This document shows, one piece after another, positions 23,207 through 33,245 of a stretch of 64,000 nucleotides of DNA. Within the stretch, counting starts at the first letter, position 1. Every line of letters begins with the position of its first letter. The stretch lies in NCBI GenBank assembly GCA_021234155.1, contig JAJEKV010000832.1, positions 1-64,000 of the forward strand. The letters run 5' to 3'. Origin of the DNA: Isoetes taiwanensis. Taxonomy: Eukaryota > Streptophyta > Lycopodiopsida > Isoetales > Isoetaceae. The notes beneath the pieces are model-generated. The model was not told the DNA's origin. It searched no databases and saw nothing but the letters and a program-made list of their open reading frames with translations. The translations under genes and the position numbers were made by a program.

Positions 23207-25494
23207 ATTACGCAGTTGCAGAACATGTATACAGAAGACTTGGCTCCCTAACTGTGATGACCTTGCTGCTGCCGTTGCTGCACTTGAAGCCTTTGAAGCA
23301 GGCACGTTCCTTTTCCTTTAGTTTGTTCATGTCCAAAATGAAGCAGGTTTCTTTTCTTTTCTTATATTTTTTTGTTCAGTTCTTTCTTTCTTTCATAGTT
23401 AACATTCGTCAGCGATCCTGTTGAGTTGATTATCCACTGGAGGCAAAATTGGTGGCCTAGTAGATCTCTTATTTTCTAGGAAGTCATGCTAAACCTACTA
23501 ATTTTATTTTGGTAGAATTAGAAAGATGTTGGATATGTTTGTGAAGAAACACAACAGGAGACCATTTGCAATGATTATGTCATCTTTGCATTTCAGTGAC
23601 TTCTTCCAGTATGGGGAGAAAATTGTGGCAGCCGTGCTGTCTGTCTATCAATCAGGGATATTTTGATAACACCCACAGATCATATGAGGGCGGGAAACTG
23701 ATGACTTCTTTACATCTGATTTAGTCCAGATTTGGCATCCAAGTTGTAGCTGCAGACTTGCAGGATCAAGCAAACTAAGATCAACTCTATCCCATTTGCA
23801 TTCTATCAACAAAACTGCCACTAGCAAAATTGTAGTTTTTGTGGAGGCTTTTCAAACCCCTGCTCAAGGTTGCAAATATTTCGCTTTCCTATCTTCAATC
23901 TGCAAAAAAACATGAAGTTGTATACTTATAGTGGATAACACATTTTACCACCCCTTGAGAGGGCAAACCACTCAAAAGGGTATGTTTTGCATTTTAAATT
24001 TCAATGTACTTTGAACACAGTTTCTTTTTATATACTTGTTTCGCTTTGAGCACTAAAGTCTTAATCAATTAAATGTTTCTTTTCACATCATGTTTGAACT
24101 CCCTATTCTAGGGGCAGATATGGTTCTCCATTCAGCCACAAAATTTCTTCAGGGGTCATAGTGATGCGTCGGCTGCGTTCTTGTTGGGTCCTCTTATCAC
24201 ATTAACAAGGCATCAGCTATGGTGGTGGCACGATGGGGCTAATCTGTGCACCATTTGAGTGAATGATGACCCCTCGTGGGATCATTACACTCCAGGTAAA
24301 GTTTCTCCATTCATCTAACTAGGATTTGCTGGAGTTGTTTTCGTATGTATTGCACTTTTATAGTTTGTAATTGTGTTTGAGTTGCTTTAGAGATTTGAAT
24401 TTACAAGAAACCACCCACGATGGTCAGTTTCTTTATGTTATAAATTCCGTTAGAATCCCCAAAACCAAGTCTTATACTGACAATTTAATTGTTGATGTCC
24501 CTTTGGATACATGGCGGTATATCGTTTCTGGCCTCCATGTTGAACATTGCATAAATAATTTTCAGTTTCTGCAAAATACCTGTCCCACATCCAAACTAAA
24601 TTTTGTTTTTTCTCTATCACCCTTTGTCAAAAGAATCTCACTCAGTAAGTCCAATGTGAACATTTTTTCACTACCAGCAAATCTTTCCTCACATAAATTG
24701 TAGATAAACGTACTCATGTAATGTCATTTTAGGAAAGATATACCTTTAGCATGTTAAATGGATATATATGTTGAGCTCATGCTCTATATCTGAATCGTTC
24801 CTGCTACATTTAGAAAGGGGCTGAACATAGGATTTTTTTGGAAACACATGACAAAAACTTCAACACTTTGTCTTGAACTCCGCCACAGTTGGGGAAAAGA
24901 ACAGGGTGTGAGAGACCTGGGTGTATAATACATGTATATCCTTCCTTTAATCGGACAAAGGGAATCTGCTCTGTGTCTGATGCAACAACATTTAGTCTAA
25001 ATTCATCTTAAATTTTTACCCTCCGACATAGCAGATTGGTCACTTTAGAAACCGCGGCGGAGCCGTATTTACAGATTGGAGTTTCTAGCAGTCCCTTGTT
25101 GTTAATTTTCTGTTATGTTTTACTTTTCAGGGGTTCGAATGGAGCAATGCTACATCTGCAGAAATTTTATCAAAAGGCTTAAAGAAAGCCAGATTCTCTT
25201 AGATTATGATGTCAGTTGAGAATTGCTCATTAATATCTTTTGAGCTCCCAATGGTTTGGATGGAGGGGAGAGCTTTGAAAGGTTTTAAGATGATCAAGGA
25301 GTTAAGCCCAAGTTTGGGAGGGACAAGTACAGTTGTATCACACTCTGCAACTTCATCCCATAAGCACTTGGCCTTGGAGAAACGATCATCTTTAGGGATC
25401 ACAGATGGTCTTCTTCGTTTATCTATTGGATTAGAATGTGGATGATGTGTGGTCTGATCTTCAACTTGGCCTCACTGCATGTCTAGCTTTATAA
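23207..25494 (+). pseudogene. Decayed intron-containing Cys/Met-metabolism PLP enzyme gene (CGS/MGL-like)
   Basis: Three exon-like blocks in the order of the family. Block 1 (23207-23300, after a TTTCAG acceptor) reads, across a shift, VYRRLGSL then CDDLAAAVAALEAFEAG, like the substrate-entry segment of cystathionine gamma-synthase and methionine gamma-lyase. Block 2 (24112-24295, after TTCTAG, ending at CAG/GTAAA) reads ADMVLHSATKFLQG, with the PLP-binding Lys codon at 24141-24143. A one-base shift follows, and then HSDASAAFLLGPL. Block 3 (25131-25494) reads ELSPSLGGTSTVVSHSATSS and GITDGLLRLSIGLE. A one-base shift then leads to NVDDVWSDLQLGL and a TAA at 25492-25494. Enzymes of this family handle cystathionine or methionine with pyridoxal phosphate. 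Introns are present, so it is not a retrocopy. Stops and shifts argue for a pseudogene, unless base errors are involved. The N-terminus was not found. Confidence 0.6.
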
Positions 25495-26853
25495 TTCTAA
25501 TTGCCCCTGTTCTATTTGTATTGCATCTTTGTGTGGCTGCCTCTTTCTGCAGGGTTTATGTTTCCAGGTTTTCAAGTGACATATCTCTTTGAGCTTGTGC
25601 AGTACATATGGGCATCATATCTGATCCATTAAGGATCCCCCCTTCTCTTGACAATCCAATTTGAAGGGATTAATGAGGAACTAATCATGGGGAAAGAAGG
25701 TTGCTCTAGTAGTATTTGCTGTCCTTGAGAAGATATGGTGACTTGTTGAACATGCCTGCTATAGTACTAGGAGCATGAAGAAGATCTAGTGTTATTTTTT
25801 TTTTCTGGTACTAAGTTACTATGTTACCACTTACCCTACTCTTTTGGGTGTGGTGCTTTAATTCCTATCTCGCCTGATGAGAGGCTAGTTTTGTACCATG
25901 ATTTTATTATATAAAAAAATATAAACATCTTGCATTTCAAAAAAAAAAGAAAAAAAAAAAGAAAAGAAAATGGATTTTTAGTGATATGTAAAATGCTTAT
26001 AAATAATTTGATTGGCTAAGATATTTGAGATAGAATTGCTCCATGTTGAGGTTTCCTTGCATAGTTGGGAGTAAGGTTTGGGGACGCATTGTATGCGGTG
26101 AAACTAAATGTTTGGCATGTTTGAGGAGCTTAATACCGCAGATAAAGGTGAAGTTCTTTTTGTCTTTTTTAAGTTTTATGTTTTTTTTTTTGGGATCGTT
26201 TGATGGTATAGAAAGGCAAAAAGTATCCATGGTATAGAAAGGGAAAGTATCCTGTGGCACAATTGGGCAAATCTCCTCGGTATGGCATGCCGTTTTTGTT
26301 GGGAGAGCAACTCGCTGTAGAATTGGAGTGCCTAGTGGGATGGAACGATTTGGTGAGTGCTTTTTCTTCATGTTCATTTTCGCTTGGTTCATTTAGAGTG
26401 CCCGTTTTTTAGATTCATCGGAAAGATGCATCTATCTTTGCCGGGCTGCCCGATTCGAGAAGGTCCGAAGGTATCGATGATATCACAACCAAGAGTTCTT
26501 CTTGAAAATTCCCTTTGTAAGGTTTATTGAGATAGAGATGGCAAACAATTGTTTCATTGTTTGGATGCGTAAGGGCACAGGCCAAGAGCAGCAAAGAAGG
26601 AGAGTGTATGGGAGGTGATTCTGGGGTGTAGGAGAAAACGCAGGTGCGCAGAGATCCGAGTTTGAATGGAGGAAAGGCATCTGCTACTGTTGTTGGCAGA
26701 GAATTACCTTATGTATTTGAAGACCGTGCACCTTCTTTGTTTTCAGAGTTGGTAGGTTAAATTTTGTGATTCCATTAATGACTTGTCGCAGGATGATCCT
26801 TTGCAAGAAGATACATATATTGGGGGCAAGGAAGGCCCTACAAAATTCGTAGT
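25495..26853. other. Spacer after the PLP-enzyme remnant
   Basis: A-rich run at about 25938-25970 and AT-rich surroundings. The minus-strand frame 25997-26392 (131 codons) has no recognisable domain. Nothing else is supported. Confidence 0.4.
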
Positions 26854-27030
26854 ATGATTGAGGAACACTTAGACGAGGATGTTGCTAGCGGGTGGGCAAG
26901 GAGGTTTGAGGAACACTTAGGCGAGGATGTTGCTAGCGGGTGGGCAAGGAGGTTCATAACGGTCCGGAGGCGCAGATGTATCCGCAAAAATAGTATTTGG
27001 AAGTTTCGACGCCGTCTTCTTTTTGTTTGA
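26854..27030 (+). CDS. Small unknown ORF with an in-frame 16-residue duplication
   Basis: A 58-codon frame from ATG 26854 to TGA 27028-27030. Two 48-base units (26859-26906 and 26907-26954) differ by one base, so the peptide repeats EEHLDEDVASGWARRF with D changed to G. The tail is Arg-rich. The frame continues upstream without a Met (YIYWGQGRPYKIRS), so this could be the last part of a longer broken gene. No family was recognised. Expression is unproven and it may be chance that the duplication keeps a frame. Confidence 0.3.
   Translation: MIEEHLDEDVASGWARRFEEHLGEDVASGWARRFITVRRRRCIRKNSIWKFRRRLLFV
26859..26954. repeat. 48-bp tandem duplication
   Basis: Two adjacent 48-base copies beginning TGAGGAACACTTAG, with one A/G difference. 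Seen directly. Its freshness contrasts with the decayed surroundings. Confidence 0.95.
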
Positions 27031-27827
27031 TATGATGGATATAATTTTTAGAATAGAATTGTCAGGCTCGCATTGAAGCATTGGAGAGAGGCTCCCCCTC
27101 GATCACTGCATGCGCGCGTTGATGCGTTTAGCATAAAAAGTCGATTTAATTAAAGTGGGACTCATTCCATTCCCATTTTTTTCTAACCTATTAATTTACA
27201 TAAAAAAGCCCCTAATCAAAACTGGCCATAATTGGAATTTTTGTCTATTAGTGTGCATCAAGCTTTCTTCCGTTTTCTTGGATAGCGAGTCGAGAACAAG
27301 AACAATGCAACTCAAACATAGGAATTTCATTACAGATTGAAACCAAAGTTCTAGTTGAAAAGATTCTTAGTTGAATATTTTGGCTCTATTTTCTTGGGTG
27401 GGTAGACAAGAGATCTAAATTCAACAAAAATTAAACAAATTGTTTACTTAATCACCAAAAAATACTAGTTTTTGAGAAACCTTATATTTATAAATGGGCT
27501 CATTGCAATATATATTACAGATGGGTGAAGAGACCATAGTGGTCGAATAAGCACAATGATTACACGCTCTTCACACATGAACCACCTAATTGCAAAGGGG
27601 CGTGGGAGCTCTCTCCAAGTCAGGAGCAACTTACAAACGATAGAAATTTGTATGAGGAGTTCCTTCATGGGCCACGTGCCAGTATATCCAACCGATGTCA
27701 CCACCCTCTTCTCGGCCTTTCTTCAATGAACTAGTCTTTTCATTGCTCCCAAGCATGTACTATCGGTCGAGATAAGGACCGCAAAAGACAAATCAAGTTA
27801 GTCAAGTGATGCTACAAAGCAAAAAAA
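27031..27827. other. Spacer before the 60-bp array
   Basis: No gene recognised. AGTCGATTTAATTAAAGTGG at 27139 has an inverted, near-identical partner at 42938-42962 on the far side of element B. Confidence 0.4.
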
Positions 27828-28380
27828 AAAAAATAAACGCAGTTCTTAGGGCCATTTTGGAAAATACAGGGCTGAGCCTTTCGACTCGGGCGAGTCGAGA
27901 AAGGTAGCTCAGAGGAAAAACACAAGTCTTTTCTCGAGACGAAAGGCAGCTCAAAGCCAAAAACCAGTTTTAGGGTCAGGGTATTCTTTCTTCGACCAGT
28001 CGAAAGGGCAAACAAAGCAAAACGCAGTTTTAGGGAATGGAAGGTCTTTCTGACTCAAGCGCGAATGAAAAGGCAACAAAACCTAAAACGCAGTTTGGGA
28101 TGGGTCTTTCTAATTACAGTCGAAAGGCAGCTCCGCTTAAAAACGCAGGTTTTAGGGTCAGGTCTTTCACTCAACAGTCGGTGCCGCGTACCAAAGCTAA
28201 AAATGCAGTTTTGTAGAGTACCTTTCTCACTCACAGTCGAGAAAGGCAGTCAGCAAAAACGCAGTTTTAGGGGAAGGCTCTTCGACTCGCGAATGAGAAA
28301 GGCAGCTCAAAGCGAAAAACGCAGTTTGAGGGGCTCCTCTAGACTCTCAAGGAAGTCGAGAAAAGGCAGCCCAGACTAAA
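27828..28380. repeat. Tandem array of about 60-bp units, left part
   Basis: About nine degenerate copies with a period near 60 bases. Each holds a form of AACGCAGTTTTAGGG followed by a CTTTC-GACTC-GAGTC-GAAAGGCAGCTCAAAG block. The GACT/AGTC pairing gives each unit a short hairpin. The array is interrupted by element B and resumes at 40453, so it existed before B arrived. It is a local satellite-like repeat. Confidence 0.85.
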
Positions 28381-29983
28381 TGATTTGGTCGGTCGGGGAA
28401 TATACGCCAACATCATTATATTCCCGGATCCGTCCATACAAGTCTATCTTCATAGCCTTGTATACCATAGATTGTGGCACTAGGGGGCATGGCCAAGTTA
28501 TTCTCATAACTTAGCCAAACTTAGGTTAGACCATTATCCACGTGGCCTTAACTCATTGGGCACCCGCCCCACAGGACTCACCTGATTGGTGCCGCATCCT
28601 AGGTGGACCTAACTTATATAGGCCTAAACCCTAACCCTAGGCCTCTTTCCAGCCCTAGCACCCAGAGACTCACCTGCACTGTCTGAAACCTGTTTCGAAC
28701 ATCGTTTGCTGGCATAGACTGCAGCAGCCCCAGCCAGGTGGAGACTCGCTCTTGGAGCAAGACCAGCATCACGAGAGTCAAGACCATGGAGGCACACGGA
28801 TCTGGAGGGAGAGCTTGAGGGAGCAGGTATGTAGGATAGTAGTTGTGATAGCTCATCCGAATTAGCATTCCAAATTGCTAGTATCTTGTATCTAGAGTAG
28901 AGCCATCCTAGAACTCAGATTTAACATCTTGAACCCTAATCAACGAACCCCAACCATTAGTTAGATTGTATGATTAGGTTAAGATGTTCTTCTTAGGATT
29001 ATTCTCATGATATGATGATTATATGATGATGGTTGATCATGTTTGCTCCTCTTGTATTGGGAAGGGGGGTAGAGACCTAGGGCCATATGTAGTATGCTCT
29101 AGAGTAGATCCCTTTAGTTCCTATTAGTTGCGGCCAGGCATAGGAGCCCACCAGGCTATCGAGGCTATGATATGGCCCCAGCACCACACAAGGGCTAGAG
29201 GGAATGTGGAGGGAGGATCCCCGCCGAGTGGGGGGCTTCTTGGGATCCCATAGTGAGCTAGGCTTATGGTCGGTTACTCTGTGGGGGCCGAGCATGGGTC
29301 CGACACCTCCTGGGCAATGGTGTCGCCCTGCCCGGGAGCTGCAAGTGTTGGCTTGGCTCTTGTTTTGGGGGTTAAGTCGGATGCTAATCGTGTCGCCACG
29401 ATTCTCTAGCCGCCACGAACCTCTAGACCCCCGGGAGGGGAGATGCAACCTTCTTCCCACCTGGACTGTGGAGATGCAACCCGGAGTAGTCCCGCATGGT
29501 GATGCCATGGGATTGGCGTGATCCCAAGGCTAGAGTCATGCGAGCCTGATTTAGCCCATCCGCAAAGTATGCCGCATGGAGGGGCGGATGGAGTGGTCAA
29601 CCAGCCATTGTTCTATGCCAGCCCTCGCCATTGCCATGACTCGGTCTGCTCTATCTGAGGCCTAGCTTGGGCCACCATCCTCCTTACGAAGTCCGAGCCG
29701 GGGTAGGAGCTCATGTTTTACGGTTTGCTCATCATCTTTGTATTGGTATATGAGTGATGCACTACCCTTCGAGGTAGTATTTGTATATGTTTGATGCTAG
29801 TTTTGGCGGTTATCGCCTGGGCCGTATAGAGCCCATAGGGGAAGGGCGCACAAGACACCTTCGGTCCCTCCCCGCACTAGGGATCACCCGAAAGCGGGTA
29901 GATAAAGGGGCCTGCGCGGTTGTTGAGCCGGACGGATTTGCTTAGTGTACGGCTGGGCGTGATGTTTAGTGTGGAGAGCCACA
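28381..29983 (+). repeat. 5' LTR of element B
   Basis: About 1603 bp, TGATTTGGTCGG to GAGAGCCACA. It matches the 3' copy throughout, differing largely by short indels. The expected family start TGTGGCCGGTC (seen in the 3' LTR) is altered here. TATAGGCCTAAACCCTAACC near 28617 is shared with C. Confidence 0.92.
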
Positions 29984-29984
29984 A

Positions 29985-29996
29985 TGGTATCGTATA
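29985..29996 (+). promoter_or_regulatory. Primer-binding site of element B
   Basis: TGGTATCGTATA starts one base after the LTR. The first seven bases fit the initiator-Met tRNA primer site, and the rest has drifted. Confidence 0.75.
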
Positions 29997-30455
29997 AATG
30001 TTCTTGGTTGACCAGAACTAGCACCGACTATAACCATGAAAGTAGTCTAAAAGTTTATAGAGGAGGTGAAATAAACATTTCCACCATTGAACCGAAAAAA
30101 GGGGGAAAATTTTTCTCCTAGGTAGTGGGTCGATTTAGGTTAAGTGTTAGACGAAGGAATGAGTAAGTCAAATGCATCTTCTAGTAAATTTGGAGGAAAA
30201 TTATGCATCTCCATCAAATTTCACCTAAAATGGGTCAAGAATCATACCAATCGAGACCCGAAAGTGAAAATGGCGCAAATCCATAATTAGCACTTCAAAC
30301 CATTAGAAATTCGAAAAATTTTAGGTATAATACGAATTAATACAGGATTAATACATATCTTAATAATTAAATAATCACTAAATATGGTGTAATTAATAAG
30401 GGGGGCTAAATAAATAGGGGTAATTATGGTGGGAGAATATTCCTAGGGACCCTCC

Positions 30456-30466
30456 TTTTTAAATAT
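30456..30466 (+). promoter_or_regulatory. TATA-like box before ORF1 of element B
   Basis: TTTTTAAATATC within the block GGGACCCTCCTTTTTAAATA, which is identical in element C before its ORF1 (49055-49074). It lies about 90 bases before the H3-like start codon. Conservation of this block while other leader sequence drifts supports promoter function, as inference. Confidence 0.45.
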
Positions 30467-30551
30467 CTCGACACCATTCTCTCTCTCCAACCTTTCACCT
30501 CCACCTCTCTCTTGCTCGGCCTTACGCCACCCATTTCCCGAACCACAAGAC

Positions 30552-31631
30552 ATGGCACGCACTAAGCAAACCCCACAGGAAGACTGGCCCTAGGCCCACC
30601 CCTTCCATGGCGCAGCAGGCGGCACGCCAAGAAGGTCCCCGAAAGCACCTTCGGCCGGCCAAAGCGACGAGGAGTCCCCCGGCCAAGAAGAAGAGCAGTC
30701 AAGACTCCTTCCATGATGCCGAGGGAGAGTCCCAAAGAGCAGTTCTTCTACAGCGGTACTTGAGAGAACCGGGCAGTCTCGCTTATTTCTGCCCTCGGAC
30801 ACGAGGTGGAAGAAGAGGTGGAAGTGCAAGCAGCAGACAAACCCAGGAGGTGGGCCCTTCAAAGACCAAAGAAGAAGGGCAAGGAGAAAGTCGCGAGGGC
30901 CGGGAGGAGGGGCCGCTAGGAAGAAGAGGGAGCTAGAGCGAGTTGAGGCAGCGGGAAAGGAGAACGAAGAGGAAGAACGATGGGCCCCGGGACCATGGGC
31001 ATAGAGGAGCCTCCCTGGAAGAAGAGGAGGAGGTGTGGAGGGGCGGTGAGAGGGAGAAGAGGAGGAGGCTGACACGGGGACCGGCCGCCAGGCCACCCTA
31101 CCCTGTGTCCGAACCACCAAAAGTGGTGAAGAAGGTATAGGGGCGGGCATTCGGGCCCGAGCGGGATCGCGAATTTAAGCGAAAAATGGCGGCATACAAG
31201 GAGTACCTCCGTCGTTGGACGAGGTACAATGATTGGTATTGCCGCCAGGAGGTGCAGGCCGGGTGTGGAGGGCGGCAGGCCGAAGAAGAACCAGCCCAAG
31301 CCACCCCCACCTAGACCGGAAAAACCCAAGAGGGTTCACCACGGGCCGAACAAAGACGACGCCCCGGGTGTTTAGGGAGATTAAAGCACTTCGGATGTGC
31401 ACAAATCTCTCGATATGAGAAGCCCGCCGGCGTCTCCTTAGGAAGTAATGCAGGAGTTCGACCGATTATAGGGTTACCCCTCTAATGACCCGGGCCCTGC
31501 AAGAGGCCGCCGAAGCAGAGCTGGTGCAGCTCTTCGAGGAAGGGAACCTCTGCGCAATCCATGCTAAGCGAGTCACCCTCATGCCGAAGGACATTCATTT
31601 AGCACGGAGGATCCGCAGGGAGAGGCCCTAG
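30552..31631 (+). pseudogene. ORF1 of element B: histone H3-like protein with long linker, lightly broken
   Basis: ATG 30552 opens MARTKQT, the first seven residues of histone H3. One base later the neighbouring frame gives RK, so the K9 region is shifted. A Glu/Arg/Lys-rich linker follows. It holds KRKMAAYKEYLRRW then TRYNDWY (31180-31240), conserved in C and, more weakly, in A. VFREIKALRMCTNLSI (31369-31416) matches the H3 alpha-N helix up to TELLI, with the CENH3-like TNL. The frame 31449-31631 is open for 60 codons and is plainly H3 helices 2-3: [18 protein letters not shown], then [18 protein letters not shown], then ARRIRRERP and stop. Length is about 360 codons against 136 in H3. Histones act as nucleosome subunits; what this fusion does is unknown. 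It sits between primer site and gag. Confidence 0.88.
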
Positions 31632-32385
31632 GCCTCAAAATTTTGTAAATTTTGTTAGAAAAGTTAAATTTTCATGTAACTGTGTTTCTTATTAAAATAA
31701 AAGTTATTTTCCCTGTAATTAGAAAAATGTTGGATGCTTGAAATTTAGGAAATAGAACCCAATTGTGGTAGAACTCTTCATAGCATGCTTAGGAATACCC
31801 TAGAAATCATAACTACAACGAAAATTTGGCAAAAAAAATCATCAAAAGCAAAAATTTTTGGGCCACAAGAGGGTGAGCACGGCCAATGGCCTATAGGCGA
31901 CGCGGGCGCCAAGGCAAGGATTCACCCGACTGCCCCAAAAACATGCTTTTAGATGTCAGTTTTGCTCAAAATAAGTTGCTAGTTAGCTTAGAATCGGCCC
32001 AATTAGCCATGTTAGCATCTTGAAATTCCCAAAAATCACCAAAAATGGCTCCAAAATGAGGCTCCCAAGGGTGAGGCCATTAAGCGGATTCGTCCGGCAA
32101 GCCTATTTTGACCCAAATTAGCCAAATTTGATCCAACAAATTGCCATGTAGTGTTTCTTGCTTTTGTTTTGGTTAAATTTCACTTCATGGTAGTTCATCG
32201 GGAGCTATAGAACCAAGGCCGCTCTTAGGCACCTTTTGCACGAACCCCGAGGTCACCCATATAGTCTATAAAAATAGGTCTCATTTGCCATTTTCCTTCT
32301 ACTGAAGGGGCTCCCAAACCCCTTAGGCGATTTTCTCGATTTTTCAACGATCCTTGCAAGCCATTTTACGCACCTTTTCCTACTA
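31632..32385 (+). other. Spacer between ORF1 and ORF2 of element B
   Basis: An AT-rich 3' end-like stretch follows ORF1 (ATTAAAATAAAAG near 31693-31705 could serve polyadenylation). Next come blocks rich in short inverted repeats near 31866-31925, then TATAAAAAT at 32267-32275 and a CT-rich leader to ORF2. No coding signal is seen. Confidence 0.55.
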
Positions 32386-32950
32386 ATGGCCCAAAGAACC
32401 CGAAAAGATGGTACAATGCTGCAAGCCACATCCATCAACTTTACGTAGATCAAGCCTCTCAGATTCGACCACTTGTTTGATCTTCATGCAACTCGATCAG
32501 AACACCCTACTACACGGACATTATGCGCAAGTATGGTCAGTGTGTTCTGCCTTGGGAAGTTAGATGCCTCACAGGGGAGGGAATTGGGTTCTCTTGAGAC
32601 ACTTGCACCCAAGCCTTAAATTAGAGTTGGGAGGATCCAAAGGCAAGAAGCAACTATGGGATAGGACTAGGACCATGCCCGGATTACATGACCGCAGACA
32701 CAATAGGCATAGGTACCTTCGGTCCCAGGGCGACCCTTGCCCTCCGTCAAGGCTCCATTGCCTCGACTTTGCGAGAGGGCACCTTAGGGATGCAAACACT
32801 TTGATGGTAGCAGCAACAAGACACGAACTTCAGGCAGGAGATGGCCCTTTGAGCACTTGAAGGAAGATCGACAAGGAACATCTTGCGCATAACCCAGCCA
32901 GAGGCCTCCGGTCAGGGATGTCAAGAACTTCTTCGTGCTTTCGGGAGGCC
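32386..32950 (+). pseudogene. ORF2 of element B: unknown protein with RWY start
   Basis: ATG 32386 begins MAQRTRKDG. The next frame gives RWYNAASHIHQLYVDQA, matching the RWY starts of ORF2 in A and C. Later blocks shared with C are LFDLHAT (in C, IFDLHAT) and PDYMT near 32685-32695. Further on, the frame reads TIGIGTFGPRATLALRQGS. The unit is about 190 codons and ends before an AT-rich stretch. No known domain was found. It is shorter than the matching unit in A. Confidence 0.5.
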
Positions 32951-33245
32951 ATTGAATAGTTGTAAAATTTTCTTAAGTTTTGTGCTAAATGTTTTCTTGT
33001 ACCCATTGTGCTAAGACATATCTACTCTATCATGTAATCATTTATGTATTAATGGCTATTAACTGTTTTTTATAAATGCAAGGATTTGTATGATTTCTTT
33101 ATAACTAATAAAGATAATTCAATTACAAGTAAGATTGATCAACATCTAACCCAAATAACATGCATTGATGATCAATCCTTGCGAAGGGGAACTCAAGTGA
33201 GGATCTCAAGACCAGCACCGACAACGCAATTGGGTACCAAGGAAT
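32951..33245 (+). other. AT-rich spacer between ORF2 and gag of element B
   Basis: AT-rich with AATAAAGATAATTC near 33106-33119. It resembles a plant 3' end. No gene is seen. Confidence 0.4.

Noticed and set aside
27828-28380. CRISPR-like array
   Set aside because: Units are degenerate and contiguous with no distinct unique spacers, in plant DNA; it is a tandem satellite-like repeat.
30552-31631. A host histone H3 gene hit by a nested insertion
   Set aside because: The H3-like unit has the same place (after the primer site, before ORF2 and gag) in three elements at three sites, two of them with their own target duplications.
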